From Phenylobacterium sp. (lineage in GTDB: Bacteria; Pseudomonadota; Alphaproteobacteria; Caulobacterales; Caulobacteraceae): a DNA stretch of 38,160 nucleotides. This document shows positions 9,642 through 18,720 of this stretch, piece by piece (the stretch's first letter is position 1; every line of letters begins with the position of its first letter). The stretch spans positions 1 to 38,160 of the forward strand of contig NZ_SSMZ01000189.1 in assembly GCF_004799395.1 (NCBI RefSeq), read 5' to 3'. A program made the position numbers and the translations under genes. Under the pieces are notes generated by a model, which did not search any database, was not told the DNA's origin, and saw only the letters and a program-made list of their open reading frames with translations.

Positions 9642-11447
9642 TCAGGCTGCCCGGTGCGCGGTGATGTAGTTGTCCACGGCGTGCTCCAGTACGGTCAGCG
9701 GCATGGAGCCCGCCAGCAGCACCGCGTCGTGGAACTGGCGGATGTCGAACCGCGGTCCCAGCGCCGCCCTGGCCTTCTCGCGCAGCCGCAGGATGGTGAC
9801 CTTGCCCACCATGTAGCTGCAGGCCTGGCCCGGCCAGACGCAGTAGCGTTCGATCTCCTGGGTCGCCAGCGAGATGGGATCCCCGTCGGTGTCCGCGAGG
9901 GTTTGCGCGGCCTTCTCGCGGGTCCAGCGCAGGCTGTGCAGCCCGGTGTCGGTGATCAACCGCCCGGAGCGCAGCAGGGCGTCGTGGATATAGCCCAGCT
10001 CCCAGTCCGGGTGGTCGGCGTAGAAGCCCATCTCCTGGGCCAGCTGCTCCGAATAGAGCGCCCAGCCCTCGATATAGGCCCCAAAGCCGCCGGCCTTGCG
10101 CAGCATCGGCAGGTCCGCCTGCTTCTGCAGCGTCAGCTGCAGGTGGTGCCCCGGAATGCCCTCGTGGAAGGTCGTCGTCGGCATGTCCCAGAAAGGCGCC
10201 TCGGCGGTGTCGCGCAGATTCAGCCAATAGATTCCGGGCCGCGCGCCATCGAGGCTGCCGTCCGTGTAGTGGGTCGACGCACCGGCCTCGGTCGCGGCCG
10301 GGATACGGCGGATCTCCAGAGGCGTCTTCGGCAGCATGCCGAAATAGGTCGGCAGGCGGGACTGCATGCCCTGAACAAGCGCGTTCAGATCATTGATCTC
10401 CTTCGCCTTTCCGGCGTCGGTGTTGGGATAGATGTACTTCGGGTCCTTGAACAGCGCGCCATAGCGTTCGGTGACCGTGCCGCCGGTCATGCCGATCTTC
10501 CTGAACAGCACGTCGGCGCGCGCCTGCAGGTCTCGGGTGACGTCGAGCCCGAGTTGATGCACCTCGGCCGGCGTCATGGTCGTGGTGGTTTCGGCTTGCA
10601 GGGCGTGGGCGTAGTAGGCCTCCCCGTCCGGCAGCTTCCAGACGCCGGCGTCGTGCGTCGCCTTGCCCTTCAGGCTCGTCAGAAGCGCCATCTGCCGCTC
10701 CAGCGCCGGCAGCACCTGGGCCTCGTAGGCCTTGGTCGCCTTCGCCGTCCAATCGCCGGCGAGGCCCTTGGCCTTGGCGCGCTCGGCCAGCGAGGTCACC
10801 AGCGTCGACTGCGCCGCCGGGGCGTGCAGGGACTTCATCCCGCCGAGCGCGCCGTCGATGCAGAAGTCCGGCGGCGTGACGCCCAGCGCCACGTCGTGGC
10901 GGACCCGCTCGATCTCCTGGTCCATCAGGCGGGCGAACTCGCCCAGGCGCGCCACATAGGCCTCGCAGTCGGCGGCCGTCTCGATGGTGTGCTGGCTCGC
11001 CAGGAAGTCCGGCACGTCCTGCCAGGCCCCGGTGATCTGGCTGAGGATATAGGGCGAAGAGCCGTCGCCGTAGTTGAAGCGCCGGTTGCCGGCCTCGGTC
11101 GTCTCCAGGTCGTAGAGCACCGAGTCGTAGTTCACCGCGGGCATGCCCGAGAGCGCCGGACGGTCGATACCCTTCAGCCGGGCGAGTTGGGCGGTGTTCT
11201 CGCGGCGATGGCGTTCGACATCGGCCAATGAGCCTTGATGCAGCTTCGCCTTGGCCGCAGCCCGTGTCCCCTTGTCGAGGCCAAGCGATGTCGCGAGCTC
11301 CGGACTTTCGTCCAGCTCCTGGTTGAAGAAGTCGTCGAACGCCTTGTTGAGCTGGACCTCAGGGCCCTTCGAGGCCTGGCCGCGGGCGACGCCCACGAGC
11401 GCCAGGGACGCGCTTGCCGAGAGCAGGACATGACGGCGGCTGAGCAA
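9642..11447 (-). CDS. DUF885 family protein, Tat-like signal (paralog 3)
   Basis: MLSRRHVLLSASASLALVGVARGQA signal; mature part closely resembles paralog 2 ('FHEGIPGHHLQLTLQKQADLPMLRKAGGFGAYIEGWALYSEQLAQEMG'). Confidence 0.94.
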   Translation of the reverse strand: MLSRRHVLLSASASLALVGVARGQASKGPEVQLNKAFDDFFNQELDESPELATSLGLDKGTRAAAKAKLHQGSLADVERHRRENTAQLARLKGIDRPALSGMPAVNYDSVLYDLETTEAGNRRFNYGDGSSPYILSQITGAWQDVPDFLASQHTIETAADCEAYVARLGEFARLMDQEIERVRHDVALGVTPPDFCIDGALGGMKSLHAPAAQSTLVTSLAERAKAKGLAGDWTAKATKAYEAQVLPALERQMALLTSLKGKATHDAGVWKLPDGEAYYAHALQAETTTTMTPAEVHQLGLDVTRDLQARADVLFRKIGMTGGTVTERYGALFKDPKYIYPNTDAGKAKEINDLNALVQGMQSRLPTYFGMLPKTPLEIRRIPAATEAGASTHYTDGSLDGARPGIYWLNLRDTAEAPFWDMPTTTFHEGIPGHHLQLTLQKQADLPMLRKAGGFGAYIEGWALYSEQLAQEMGFYADHPDWELGYIHDALLRSGRLITDTGLHSLRWTREKAAQTLADTDGDPISLATQEIERYCVWPGQACSYMVGKVTILRLREKARAALGPRFDIRQFHDAVLLAGSMPLTVLEHAVDNYITAHRAA

Positions 11448-11587
11448 GGCTTCGGCTCCGGTTTATTTTGCAGCGGTCAGGATTAAGGTCGGTCGAGGCT
11501 GGACAGCAAGCGAGGTTTCCCTCGCAGCGGCCTTTCTGCGCCACGCGTCTCGCAGATGTCACCTAACGCAGCCAGGATCCTCGACAA

Positions 11588-14407
11588 ATGCGCCTCCGCC
11601 GAATCATCGCCTGCATCGCCGCCCTGTTCGCTGGCCTGGCCACCGGACTGGCCGCCGCGGCGTCTGGCGAAATCCTGCCCACCGGCCAGCACCTCACGCC
11701 CCAGGCCGCGAACGGCGCCCTGTTCCAGGCGCTGAATCCCGACCTGCCGGACCTGCCCGCCTTCACCGCCGGCCAGGCCTCCGCTGTCGCCCTCTCCCCC
11801 GACCGACGGACCCTGCTGATCCTGACCACCGGCTACAACCGCAACGTCGGCGCGGACGGCAAACAGGTTCCGGCGCTCAGCAACGAATATGTCTTCGTGT
11901 TCGACGTCTCTGGCGCCGCGCCGGTGAAGCGGCAGGTGCTGCAGATCCCCAACACCTTCCTGGGTCTCGCCTGGGCGCCGTCCGGCGAACGGTTCTACGT
12001 CTCCGCCGGGGTCGATGACGCGGTCCTCGAGTACCAGGGCGGGGCGCGGGGCTTCCAGCCGGGGCGCCGCTTCCCGCTTGGGCATAGGGCGGGCCTGGGC
12101 GTGCAGGTGAAGCCGGAGGCGGCGGGGGTCGCTGTCAGCCCTGACGGCCGCCTCCTGCTCGCCGCCAATCTGCAGAACGATTCGGTCAGCCTGATCGATC
12201 TCGCCAGCGGCGAGGTGACCGCCGAACGCGACCTGCGCCCCGGCAAGAACGATCCCGCCCGCCATGGCCAGCCCGGCGGCGGCTACCCTCGCGCGATCGC
12301 CTGGACCGGGCCGCGCCAGGCCTTCGTCACAGCGGAGCGCGACCGGGAGATTGTCGCCCTGTCAGTCACCGGCCACGCGCTGACCATCACGCGGCGCATC
12401 CGCACCACCGGCCAGCCGACCGCCCTGCTGGCCACGCCGGGCGGCCGGCGGCTCTATGTCGCCTTGGGGAACACCGACGGCGTGGCGCAGATCGACCCCG
12501 CGAACGGGCGCGTCCTCTGGCGCACGCCCACGCTCGCCACCGCCGCCCTGATGGCCGGCAAGCGCTTCGAAGGCGGCGCGAACAGCAACGCGCTGGCCTT
12601 GTCGCCGGACGGACGGCGGCTCTACGTTTCGAACGGCGGCGAGAACGCCGTGGCGGTGCTGACCCTGGGCGCTGGCAAGACCGGAGCCCGCGTCACTGGC
12701 CTGATCCCCACGGGCTGGTACCCGACGGGCGTCGCGGCGACGGGCGGCCGCCTCTATGTCGTCAACGGCAAGAGCGACCCGGGCCCCAATCCGGGTTGGT
12801 GCCGCAACACGCTCAGCACGGACCCCAAGGACGCAGCCGCCTGCCGGGCCACCAACAGCTACGGCTGGCAGCTGGAAAAGGCCGGGTTCCTGGCGCTGCC
12901 CGCGCCGGACGCAGCGGAGCTGAAGCGGCTGACCCATCAGGTGGCGGTCAACGTCGGCTTCGCGCCCGACCCCGCAGCGGCCGAGGACGCCGCGGTGATG
13001 GCCGCCGTCCGGGCGCGCATCAAACACGTGATCTTCATCGTCAAGGAGAACCGCACCTACGATCAGATCCTGGGCGACCTGGAGGTGGGCGACGGCGATC
13101 CGAAGCTGGCGATCTTCCCGCGGGCGATGACCCCCAACCAGCACGCGATCGCCCGCCAGTTCGTCACCCTGGACCATCTCTTCGCCTCGGGCGAAAGCTC
13201 CAACACCGGCTGGAACTGGACCACCGCGGCGCGAACCACCGACTTCACCGAGCACGAGGCGCCGGTGAACTACGCGGGCCGCGGGCTGCAGTACGATCAG
13301 GAAGGCGAGAACCGCAACCTCAACGTCGGCATCGCCGACCACAAGGCGCGCAAGGCGGCCAAGGCGGCCACGCCCGACGACGACGACATCCTGCCCGGCG
13401 CCACGGACGTCGCAGCCCCCGACGGGCCGGAGGGCGAAGAAGGCCAGGGCTATGTCTGGGACGCCGCGCTGCGCAAGGGGCTCAGCGTGCGCAACTACGG
13501 CTTCTACGGCGATCTCTCGCGCTACAGCGACAAGGCCGCCGATCCGATCCCGCCTGAGCGCGACCCCTTCGCCAAGCGGTTGCCGGTGTTCATCACCACC
13601 AAGCCGGCGCTGGCCAGGGTCACCGACGTCTATTTCCGCGGCTTCGATCAGGGCTTCCCCGACTACTGGCGCGTCCAGGAGTGGAAGCGGGAGTTCCGCG
13701 GCTACGCGGACAAGGGGGACCTGCCCAACCTGACGCTCCTGCGGCTGGCGCATGACCATACCGGCGCCTTCGGCAAGGGCGTCGACAGGGTCGACACCGT
13801 CGAGACCGAACAGGCGGACAACGACTACGCCGTCGGCTTGGTGCTGCAGACGCTCTCCGAAAGCCCGTTCGCCAAGGACACCTTGGTCTTTGTCATCGAG
13901 GACGACGCCCAGGACGGCCCGGACCATGTGAGTTCGCGGCGCACGGTGGCCCTGGTGGCCGGCCCCTATGTGCGCCAGCACACCGTGGTGTCGCGGCCCT
14001 ACACGACGGTCAATTTCGTGCGCACCATCGAAGCCGTGCTGGGGCTTCAGCCCATGGCGATGAACGACGCCCTGGCGCGGCCGATGACCGACCTGTTCGA
14101 CCTGAAGCAGGCCGCCTGGAGCTATCGCGCCGAGCTCCCCGCCGTGTTGCGGACCACCGACCTGCCGGTGCCGGGAAAGACCGCCGATGCGGGGTCTGTC
14201 GGCCTTTGCCGACCCGTGCGGACCGCCGGCTACTGGGCCCAGGCCATGGCGGGCCTCAACTTCGATGTCGAAGACCATCTGGACACCCCGCGGTTCAACC
14301 TGGCGCTCTGGACCGGGATGACCGGCGAGGCGGTCGTGCCCACACCCACCGGCGAGGACCTGAGCCACGACCGCGCCGCGCGGCTGGCGGCGTCGGCCTG
14401 TCGCTGA
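11588..14407 (+). CDS. Bifunctional YncE-like beta-propeller / phosphoesterase (alkaline phosphatase-fold) family protein
   Basis: Signal peptide; repeated beta-propeller strands ('GVAVSPDGRLLLAANLQNDSVSLIDLASGEV', 'NALALSPDGRRLYVSNGGENAVAVL'), then 'IKHVIFIVKENRTYDQILGDL...ASGESSNTGWNWTTAARTTDFTE...VFVIEDDAQDGPDHVSSRRTVALVAGPYV'. Confidence 0.92.
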   Translation: MRLRRIIACIAALFAGLATGLAAAASGEILPTGQHLTPQAANGALFQALNPDLPDLPAFTAGQASAVALSPDRRTLLILTTGYNRNVGADGKQVPALSNEYVFVFDVSGAAPVKRQVLQIPNTFLGLAWAPSGERFYVSAGVDDAVLEYQGGARGFQPGRRFPLGHRAGLGVQVKPEAAGVAVSPDGRLLLAANLQNDSVSLIDLASGEVTAERDLRPGKNDPARHGQPGGGYPRAIAWTGPRQAFVTAERDREIVALSVTGHALTITRRIRTTGQPTALLATPGGRRLYVALGNTDGVAQIDPANGRVLWRTPTLATAALMAGKRFEGGANSNALALSPDGRRLYVSNGGENAVAVLTLGAGKTGARVTGLIPTGWYPTGVAATGGRLYVVNGKSDPGPNPGWCRNTLSTDPKDAAACRATNSYGWQLEKAGFLALPAPDAAELKRLTHQVAVNVGFAPDPAAAEDAAVMAAVRARIKHVIFIVKENRTYDQILGDLEVGDGDPKLAIFPRAMTPNQHAIARQFVTLDHLFASGESSNTGWNWTTAARTTDFTEHEAPVNYAGRGLQYDQEGENRNLNVGIADHKARKAAKAATPDDDDILPGATDVAAPDGPEGEEGQGYVWDAALRKGLSVRNYGFYGDLSRYSDKAADPIPPERDPFAKRLPVFITTKPALARVTDVYFRGFDQGFPDYWRVQEWKREFRGYADKGDLPNLTLLRLAHDHTGAFGKGVDRVDTVETEQADNDYAVGLVLQTLSESPFAKDTLVFVIEDDAQDGPDHVSSRRTVALVAGPYVRQHTVVSRPYTTVNFVRTIEAVLGLQPMAMNDALARPMTDLFDLKQAAWSYRAELPAVLRTTDLPVPGKTADAGSVGLCRPVRTAGYWAQAMAGLNFDVEDHLDTPRFNLALWTGMTGEAVVPTPTGEDLSHDRAARLAASACR

Positions 14408-14467
14408 GCATTGGCTGGCCGGAAGTGTCCCGCGGCTGATATGGGTCGCCCTTGAGACCTAGAGGAT

Positions 14468-15709
14468 TTGCCTGTGACGCCCGCCGCCAAGCTCCGCCCT
14501 GTCGCCGTGATCGGCGGCGGGCCCGCCGGCTTGATGGCGGCGCAGGTGCTGGCTGAGCGCGGCTGTCGGGTCACCGTCTACGACCGGATGCCATCGGTGG
14601 GGCGCAAGTTCCTGATGGCCGGGCGCGGCGGTCTGAATCTCACGCATTCCGAGGCGATCGAGCCGTTCCTGACCCGTTATGGGGCGGGGGCCGCCCGCCT
14701 CGCCCCGCTGGTGGAGGCCTTCCCGCCATCGGCGCTGATCGCGTGGGCCGAGGGGCTCGGCCAGGCGACCTTCGTGGGGTCTTCAGGCCGGGTGTTTCCC
14801 AAGGCGCTCAAGGCCTCGCCCCTGCTGCGCGCCTGGCTCGGACGGCTGCGGGAGCTGGGTGTCGAGATCAAGACCCGCCACGATTGGCAGGGCTGGGACG
14901 CCGACGGCGCGCTGCGCTTCAAGACGCCCGACGGCGAAACCGCCGTCTCGCCCGACGCCACCCTCCTGGCGCTTGGCGGCGCGAGCTGGCCGAAGCTCGG
15001 CTCGACCGGCGGCTGGGTGGACGTGCTGGCTGGGGCCGGTGTGGTGCTTAGCCCGCTGAGGCCCGCCAACGCCGGCTTCGACGTGGCCTGGAGCGAGATC
15101 GTCCGCGACCGCTTCGCCGGCCAGCCGCTTAAGGGTGTGGCGATCACCTTCGGCCGGGTCCGGGTGCGCGGCGAGGCGATGGTCACCCGCCACGGCCTCG
15201 AGGGCGGCGCGATCTATGCGCTCTCGGCGCCGCTGCGAGACGCCATCGGGGCCCATGGCTCGGCGAAGTTGTGGATCGACTTGCGGCCCGACGCCAAAGC
15301 CGAAGAGCTCGCCGCGAAACTCGCGCTGCAGCCGGCCCACCAATCGCTCTCCAACCGGCTTCGCAAGGCGCTGCACATGACGCCGCTGGAGACCAACATC
15401 CTGCGCGAGGCGCACGGCCGGGACCTGCCCTCCGACCCGGCGGCCCTGGCCCAGGCGATCAAGGGCGTCCCTCTGATGCTCTGCGGCATGCGACCGATCG
15501 CGCGCGCCATCTCGACGGCTGGCGGGGTCGCCTTCGACGCGGTGGATGGCGATCTGATGCTGGCCGCCCGGCCGGGCGTCTTCGTGGCCGGCGAGATGCT
15601 GGATTGGGAAGCGCCGACCGGCGGCTACCTCCTGCAGGCCAGCTTCGCCACCGGCATGGCTGCCGCTCGCGGCGTCCTCCGCCGGCTGGAAACGGGCGTG
15701 GTACAATAG
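14468..15709 (+). CDS. NAD(P)/FAD-dependent oxidoreductase, HI0933/BaiN-like (TIGR03862-like) flavoprotein
   Basis: TTG start; 'VAVIGGGPAGLMAAQVLAERGCRVTVYDRMPSVGRKFLMAGRGGLNLTHSE...VFVAGEMLDWEAPTGGYLLQASFATGMAAARGV'. Confidence 0.92.
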   Translation: MPVTPAAKLRPVAVIGGGPAGLMAAQVLAERGCRVTVYDRMPSVGRKFLMAGRGGLNLTHSEAIEPFLTRYGAGAARLAPLVEAFPPSALIAWAEGLGQATFVGSSGRVFPKALKASPLLRAWLGRLRELGVEIKTRHDWQGWDADGALRFKTPDGETAVSPDATLLALGGASWPKLGSTGGWVDVLAGAGVVLSPLRPANAGFDVAWSEIVRDRFAGQPLKGVAITFGRVRVRGEAMVTRHGLEGGAIYALSAPLRDAIGAHGSAKLWIDLRPDAKAEELAAKLALQPAHQSLSNRLRKALHMTPLETNILREAHGRDLPSDPAALAQAIKGVPLMLCGMRPIARAISTAGGVAFDAVDGDLMLAARPGVFVAGEMLDWEAPTGGYLLQASFATGMAAARGVLRRLETGVVQ

Positions 15710-15727
15710 CTGCGGGAGGTCCGCCGC

Positions 15728-16564
15728 ATGGACAAACCGACCGCCAGCTTCGACGCCGATGCTCACGCCGCGGAGATCCGCGAGCAGGGCTTCACCGTCA
15801 TCGACGACTTCATGAGCCCCGACGCGCTCGCCGAGTTCCGAGCCCGGCTCCAGCCCTTCCTCGGCGGCCATCGCGGCCGCAACGACTTCGAGGGTTTCGA
15901 GACCGAGCGGGTCTACACCCTGGTCGCGCGCGGCAAGGTGTTCGAAGACCTGGCGTGCGAGCCGCGCCTGCTGGCCCTGCTCAGCCGCTTCCTCGAGGGC
16001 CACTTCCTGCTCTCCGCCACCCACGCCATCAACCTCAGGCCCGGTGAGACGGCGCAGGGCATCCACACCGACGATGGCTTCTACCGCCAGCCGCGGTCGA
16101 GCCCGGCGGTGGGCTATTCGGTGATCGGCGCCATCGACGCCTTCACCGCCGCCAATGGGGCGACGGAAGTGATCCCGGGCAGTCACCTCTGGAGCGAGGA
16201 CGACATCGCCACGCGCCGCGCCGAACCCGGCGGGTTGGAGAAACACCTGGTCCCGATGGAGATCCCCGCCGGCGCGGCCTTCGTCTTCCCCGGCAAGCTG
16301 CTGCACCGCGGCGGGGCGAACACCACCGACAGGCCCCGCCTGGCCTTCACCAACCAGTACTGCGCCGGCTGGGCGCGGCCGCAGGAGAACTTCTTCCTGT
16401 CCGTGCCGAAGGAGATCGTGCGCGCGATGTCGCCGCGCGCCCAGGTCCTGCTGGGCTATGAGCTGTGGCCGACCTTCATGGGCATGGTCACCGCCTCGCA
16501 CCCGGCCAAGTCGCTGGAACCGGGCTGGATCCCGCCGATCGTCGCCCAGGCGCCGCGCACATAG
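15728..16564 (+). CDS. Phytanoyl-CoA dioxygenase (PhyH) family protein (copy A)
   Basis: Fe(II)/2OG motif 'QGIHTDDGFYRQ' (HxD) and distal 'LLHRGGANTTDRPRLAFTNQYC'. Confidence 0.9.
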   Translation: MDKPTASFDADAHAAEIREQGFTVIDDFMSPDALAEFRARLQPFLGGHRGRNDFEGFETERVYTLVARGKVFEDLACEPRLLALLSRFLEGHFLLSATHAINLRPGETAQGIHTDDGFYRQPRSSPAVGYSVIGAIDAFTAANGATEVIPGSHLWSEDDIATRRAEPGGLEKHLVPMEIPAGAAFVFPGKLLHRGGANTTDRPRLAFTNQYCAGWARPQENFFLSVPKEIVRAMSPRAQVLLGYELWPTFMGMVTASHPAKSLEPGWIPPIVAQAPRT

Positions 16565-16565
16565 C

Positions 16566-16601
16566 AAAACCCCTCCGCCACAGGCGCGGCGGAGAGGTTT
16601 T
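16566..16601. terminator. Bidirectional intrinsic terminator between convergent phyH and rcnB-like genes
   Basis: AAAACCCCTCCGCC-ACAGGCGC-GGCGGAGAGGTTTT: 13 of 14 stem positions pair; A-tract on one side and T-tract on the other. Confidence 0.85.
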
Positions 16602-16618
16602 GGCCGATGCGACTGCGC

Positions 16619-16924
16619 CTAGTGGTTGGCGGCGACGACGGAGGCGATGAGGCCGGTGGTGATCGCGATCATCGCGTAGTTGTTGTCGTCGGTCCGCACC
16701 CAGCGGTAGCCGCGCCGCGGCGCGCTCAGGTGGTTGGCGCGGTAGTCCACGTCGTGGCTGCGGTCCGAGTAGTAGGTCTTGGGCATGCGCTGGCCCTGCG
16801 CCCAGTGGGACTGCTGTTGGCCGCCGCGATCGCCCTGCTGGTCGTCGCGGTGGTCGGGTTGGGCCAAGGCGGCCGTGCCGGTGAGCAGGCTGAGCGCGAT
16901 GGCGGCTGTGAGCAGACGTTTCAT
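16619..16924 (-). CDS. RcnB-family periplasmic protein
   Basis: MKRLLTAAIALSLLTGTAALAQ signal; 'YYSDRSHDVDYRANHLSAPRRGYRWVRTDDNNYAMIAITTGLIASVV', typical RcnB C-terminus. Confidence 0.88.
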   Translation of the reverse strand: MKRLLTAAIALSLLTGTAALAQPDHRDDQQGDRGGQQQSHWAQGQRMPKTYYSDRSHDVDYRANHLSAPRRGYRWVRTDDNNYAMIAITTGLIASVVAANH

Positions 16925-17040
16925 GGTTGGACTCCTTATCCGCGACCACAAATATCGCCCGCGGCCTGAGCCCGGTCTGAACGTCACGGCTCAGCAAAGG
17001 TTCATCATATGTCGGCCAGGAAACACAGTAGCCCCCGCCG

Positions 17041-17781
17041 TCAGATGAGCCGGCGCTTCCAGAGCGAGAACAGCCGCTCCCAATGACGCTCGGCGGCGGG
17101 CTTGTCGTAGACGGCGCCGCGCTGCGGGAAGGCGAAGCCGTGGTGGACGCCCTCATAGAGCTCGACTTCGGCGTTGAGATTCTTGGACTTCACCGTCTGG
17201 TCCAGGGTCTCGACCATCTCCAGCGGCGCATAGCTGTCATGCTCGGCGCAGGCGAAATAGAGCTCGCCCTTGGCCCTCTGCGCCGCCAGGTGCGGGCTGT
17301 CAGGGCCGTCAGTGACCAGTTGCACGCCATAGATCGAGGCGGCCGCCGCCACCCGGTCCGGATAGCGCGCCGCGAAGCTGATCGCGTACTGGCCGCTCAT
17401 GCAGTAGCCGAGGGTGGCGATCTTGCCCTTGCTCGCCGCCGGATCGCGGTCGGCGTAGTCCAGCAGCGCGTCAGCGTCGTCCATGATCAGCGGGATGGAG
17501 ATCGAGCCCATCAGCTCGAACATCCGCGCCCGCGCCTCGGCTTCCGGCAACGGCGGCAGGTCCTTCAGTTCCAGGACCCCGGACCGGTAGTAGAGGTTGG
17601 GCAGCATCACGTAATAGCCCGCCGCTGCGATGCGGCGGGCCATGTCACGCAGTTCCTCGCGGATCGCCGGCGCGTCCATGAAGAACAGCACCAGCGGCCG
17701 AGGCCCGTCGCGCTCCGGATGGACGATAAAGGTGGTGATCGCCCCATGCTTGGTGGGGATGTCGATAGTCTGCTCAATCAT
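17041..17781 (-). CDS. Dienelactone hydrolase family protein
   Basis: 'PLVLFFMDAPAIREELRDMARRIAAAGYYVMLPNLYYRSG...IATLGYCMSGQYAISFAARYPDRVAAAASIYGVQL...EGVHHGFAFPQRGAVYDKPAAERHWERLFSLWKR'. Confidence 0.93.
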   Translation of the reverse strand: MIEQTIDIPTKHGAITTFIVHPERDGPRPLVLFFMDAPAIREELRDMARRIAAAGYYVMLPNLYYRSGVLELKDLPPLPEAEARARMFELMGSISIPLIMDDADALLDYADRDPAASKGKIATLGYCMSGQYAISFAARYPDRVAAAASIYGVQLVTDGPDSPHLAAQRAKGELYFACAEHDSYAPLEMVETLDQTVKSKNLNAEVELYEGVHHGFAFPQRGAVYDKPAAERHWERLFSLWKRRLI

Positions 17782-17793
17782 GCGCGCGGGCTC

Positions 17794-18612
17794 TCAAACG
17801 AGTTCCGAAGGTTCGACGTTCTGTTCCTTCAGGAACGGCTCGGCGTAGTTGATCGTGCCGGTGAGCGCCTTGGGATCCCCCGACGCCAGGCGATAGACCG
17901 CCTCGGCGATGTATTTGATCGGCTGGACACGGTCCTTGGTGGCCTCGTTGATCAGCCCATGGACCGCGACGCCTGGGGTGTCGACCAGGCCCGGTGAGAC
18001 CACATTGACCGCGATGTTGTCGTCATAGACCTCCGACGCCAGGCCGGTGGTGAAGCGCTCCAGCGCCGCCTTGCACATGCCGTAGACCGTACCGCCGCCG
18101 CGCCGGGTGTAGGGCAGCTTCGGATGGAGGCCGGCGCCGGAGGAGATGTTGACGATCCAACCCTGCTTGCGCTCGCGCATTGACGGCAGGACCAGCTGGC
18201 ACAGGTGGAAGGGCGCGTAGACCTGCACCTCCATCATCAGCTTGAAGCGTTTCTCCGGGAAGTCGGCGACCGGCATGAAGTAGGTGATGGCCGCGTTGTT
18301 CACGAGGATGTCGATCGGCCCGTAGGCGGCCGTCGCCTCCTCGATCAGCCGCTCGCGCTCGGCGGCCTGGGCCAGGTCGGCCTTGATGAAGGTCGCATGC
18401 CCGCCGGCCCGCTTGATCCGGTCGACAGTCTCGTGAAGCGTACCCGGCAGCCGGCTCTCGCCATCCTCGGCGGTGCGGGCGGAGACCACGACATTGGCGC
18501 CCTCCATGGCCAGGCGCGCGGCGATGGCCTCTCCGATACCGCGGCTGGCGCCGGTGACGAGCGCGTTTCGGCCCTTCAGCGGGCCATTGGAATTGATCCG
18601 GGGCTCACTCAT
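17794..18612 (-). CDS. SDR-family NAD(P)-dependent oxidoreductase
   Basis: 'GRNALVTGASRGIGEAIAARLAMEGANVVVSART', 'DILVNNAA', 'YGMCKAALERF'. Start placed at 18612 (MSEPRINSNG); the track ORF to 19986 is an artificial N-terminal extension. Confidence 0.94.
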   Translation of the reverse strand: MSEPRINSNGPLKGRNALVTGASRGIGEAIAARLAMEGANVVVSARTAEDGESRLPGTLHETVDRIKRAGGHATFIKADLAQAAERERLIEEATAAYGPIDILVNNAAITYFMPVADFPEKRFKLMMEVQVYAPFHLCQLVLPSMRERKQGWIVNISSGAGLHPKLPYTRRGGGTVYGMCKAALERFTTGLASEVYDDNIAVNVVSPGLVDTPGVAVHGLINEATKDRVQPIKYIAEAVYRLASGDPKALTGTINYAEPFLKEQNVEPSELV

Positions 18613-18720
18613 GACGCGTCCTCCAAATGTCTTTTGTTCTAATGGCCCAAGGCTCGCGCGGCTGGCGGCCCGAGGCAAGGGTGGTTGCGCAGGCGCACGC
18701 CGGGCGCTTGACTGGCCGCC

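Noticed and set aside
9601-10227. Track extension of DUF885 paralog 2 to 10227
   Set aside because: Out-of-frame reading of paralog 3; the Tat-signal ATG at 9600 is the start.
7873-11231. Long + strand ORFs (598 aa at 7873-9669, 525 aa at 9654-11231) opposite the DUF885 genes
   Set aside because: They mirror the antisense of convincing DUF885 genes and have low-complexity R/G/L/V-rich composition typical of high-GC shadow ORFs.
12362-14368. 668-aa minus-strand ORF antisense to the YncE/phosphoesterase gene
   Set aside because: Antisense shadow ORF; no recognisable domain, while the + strand protein has clear motifs.
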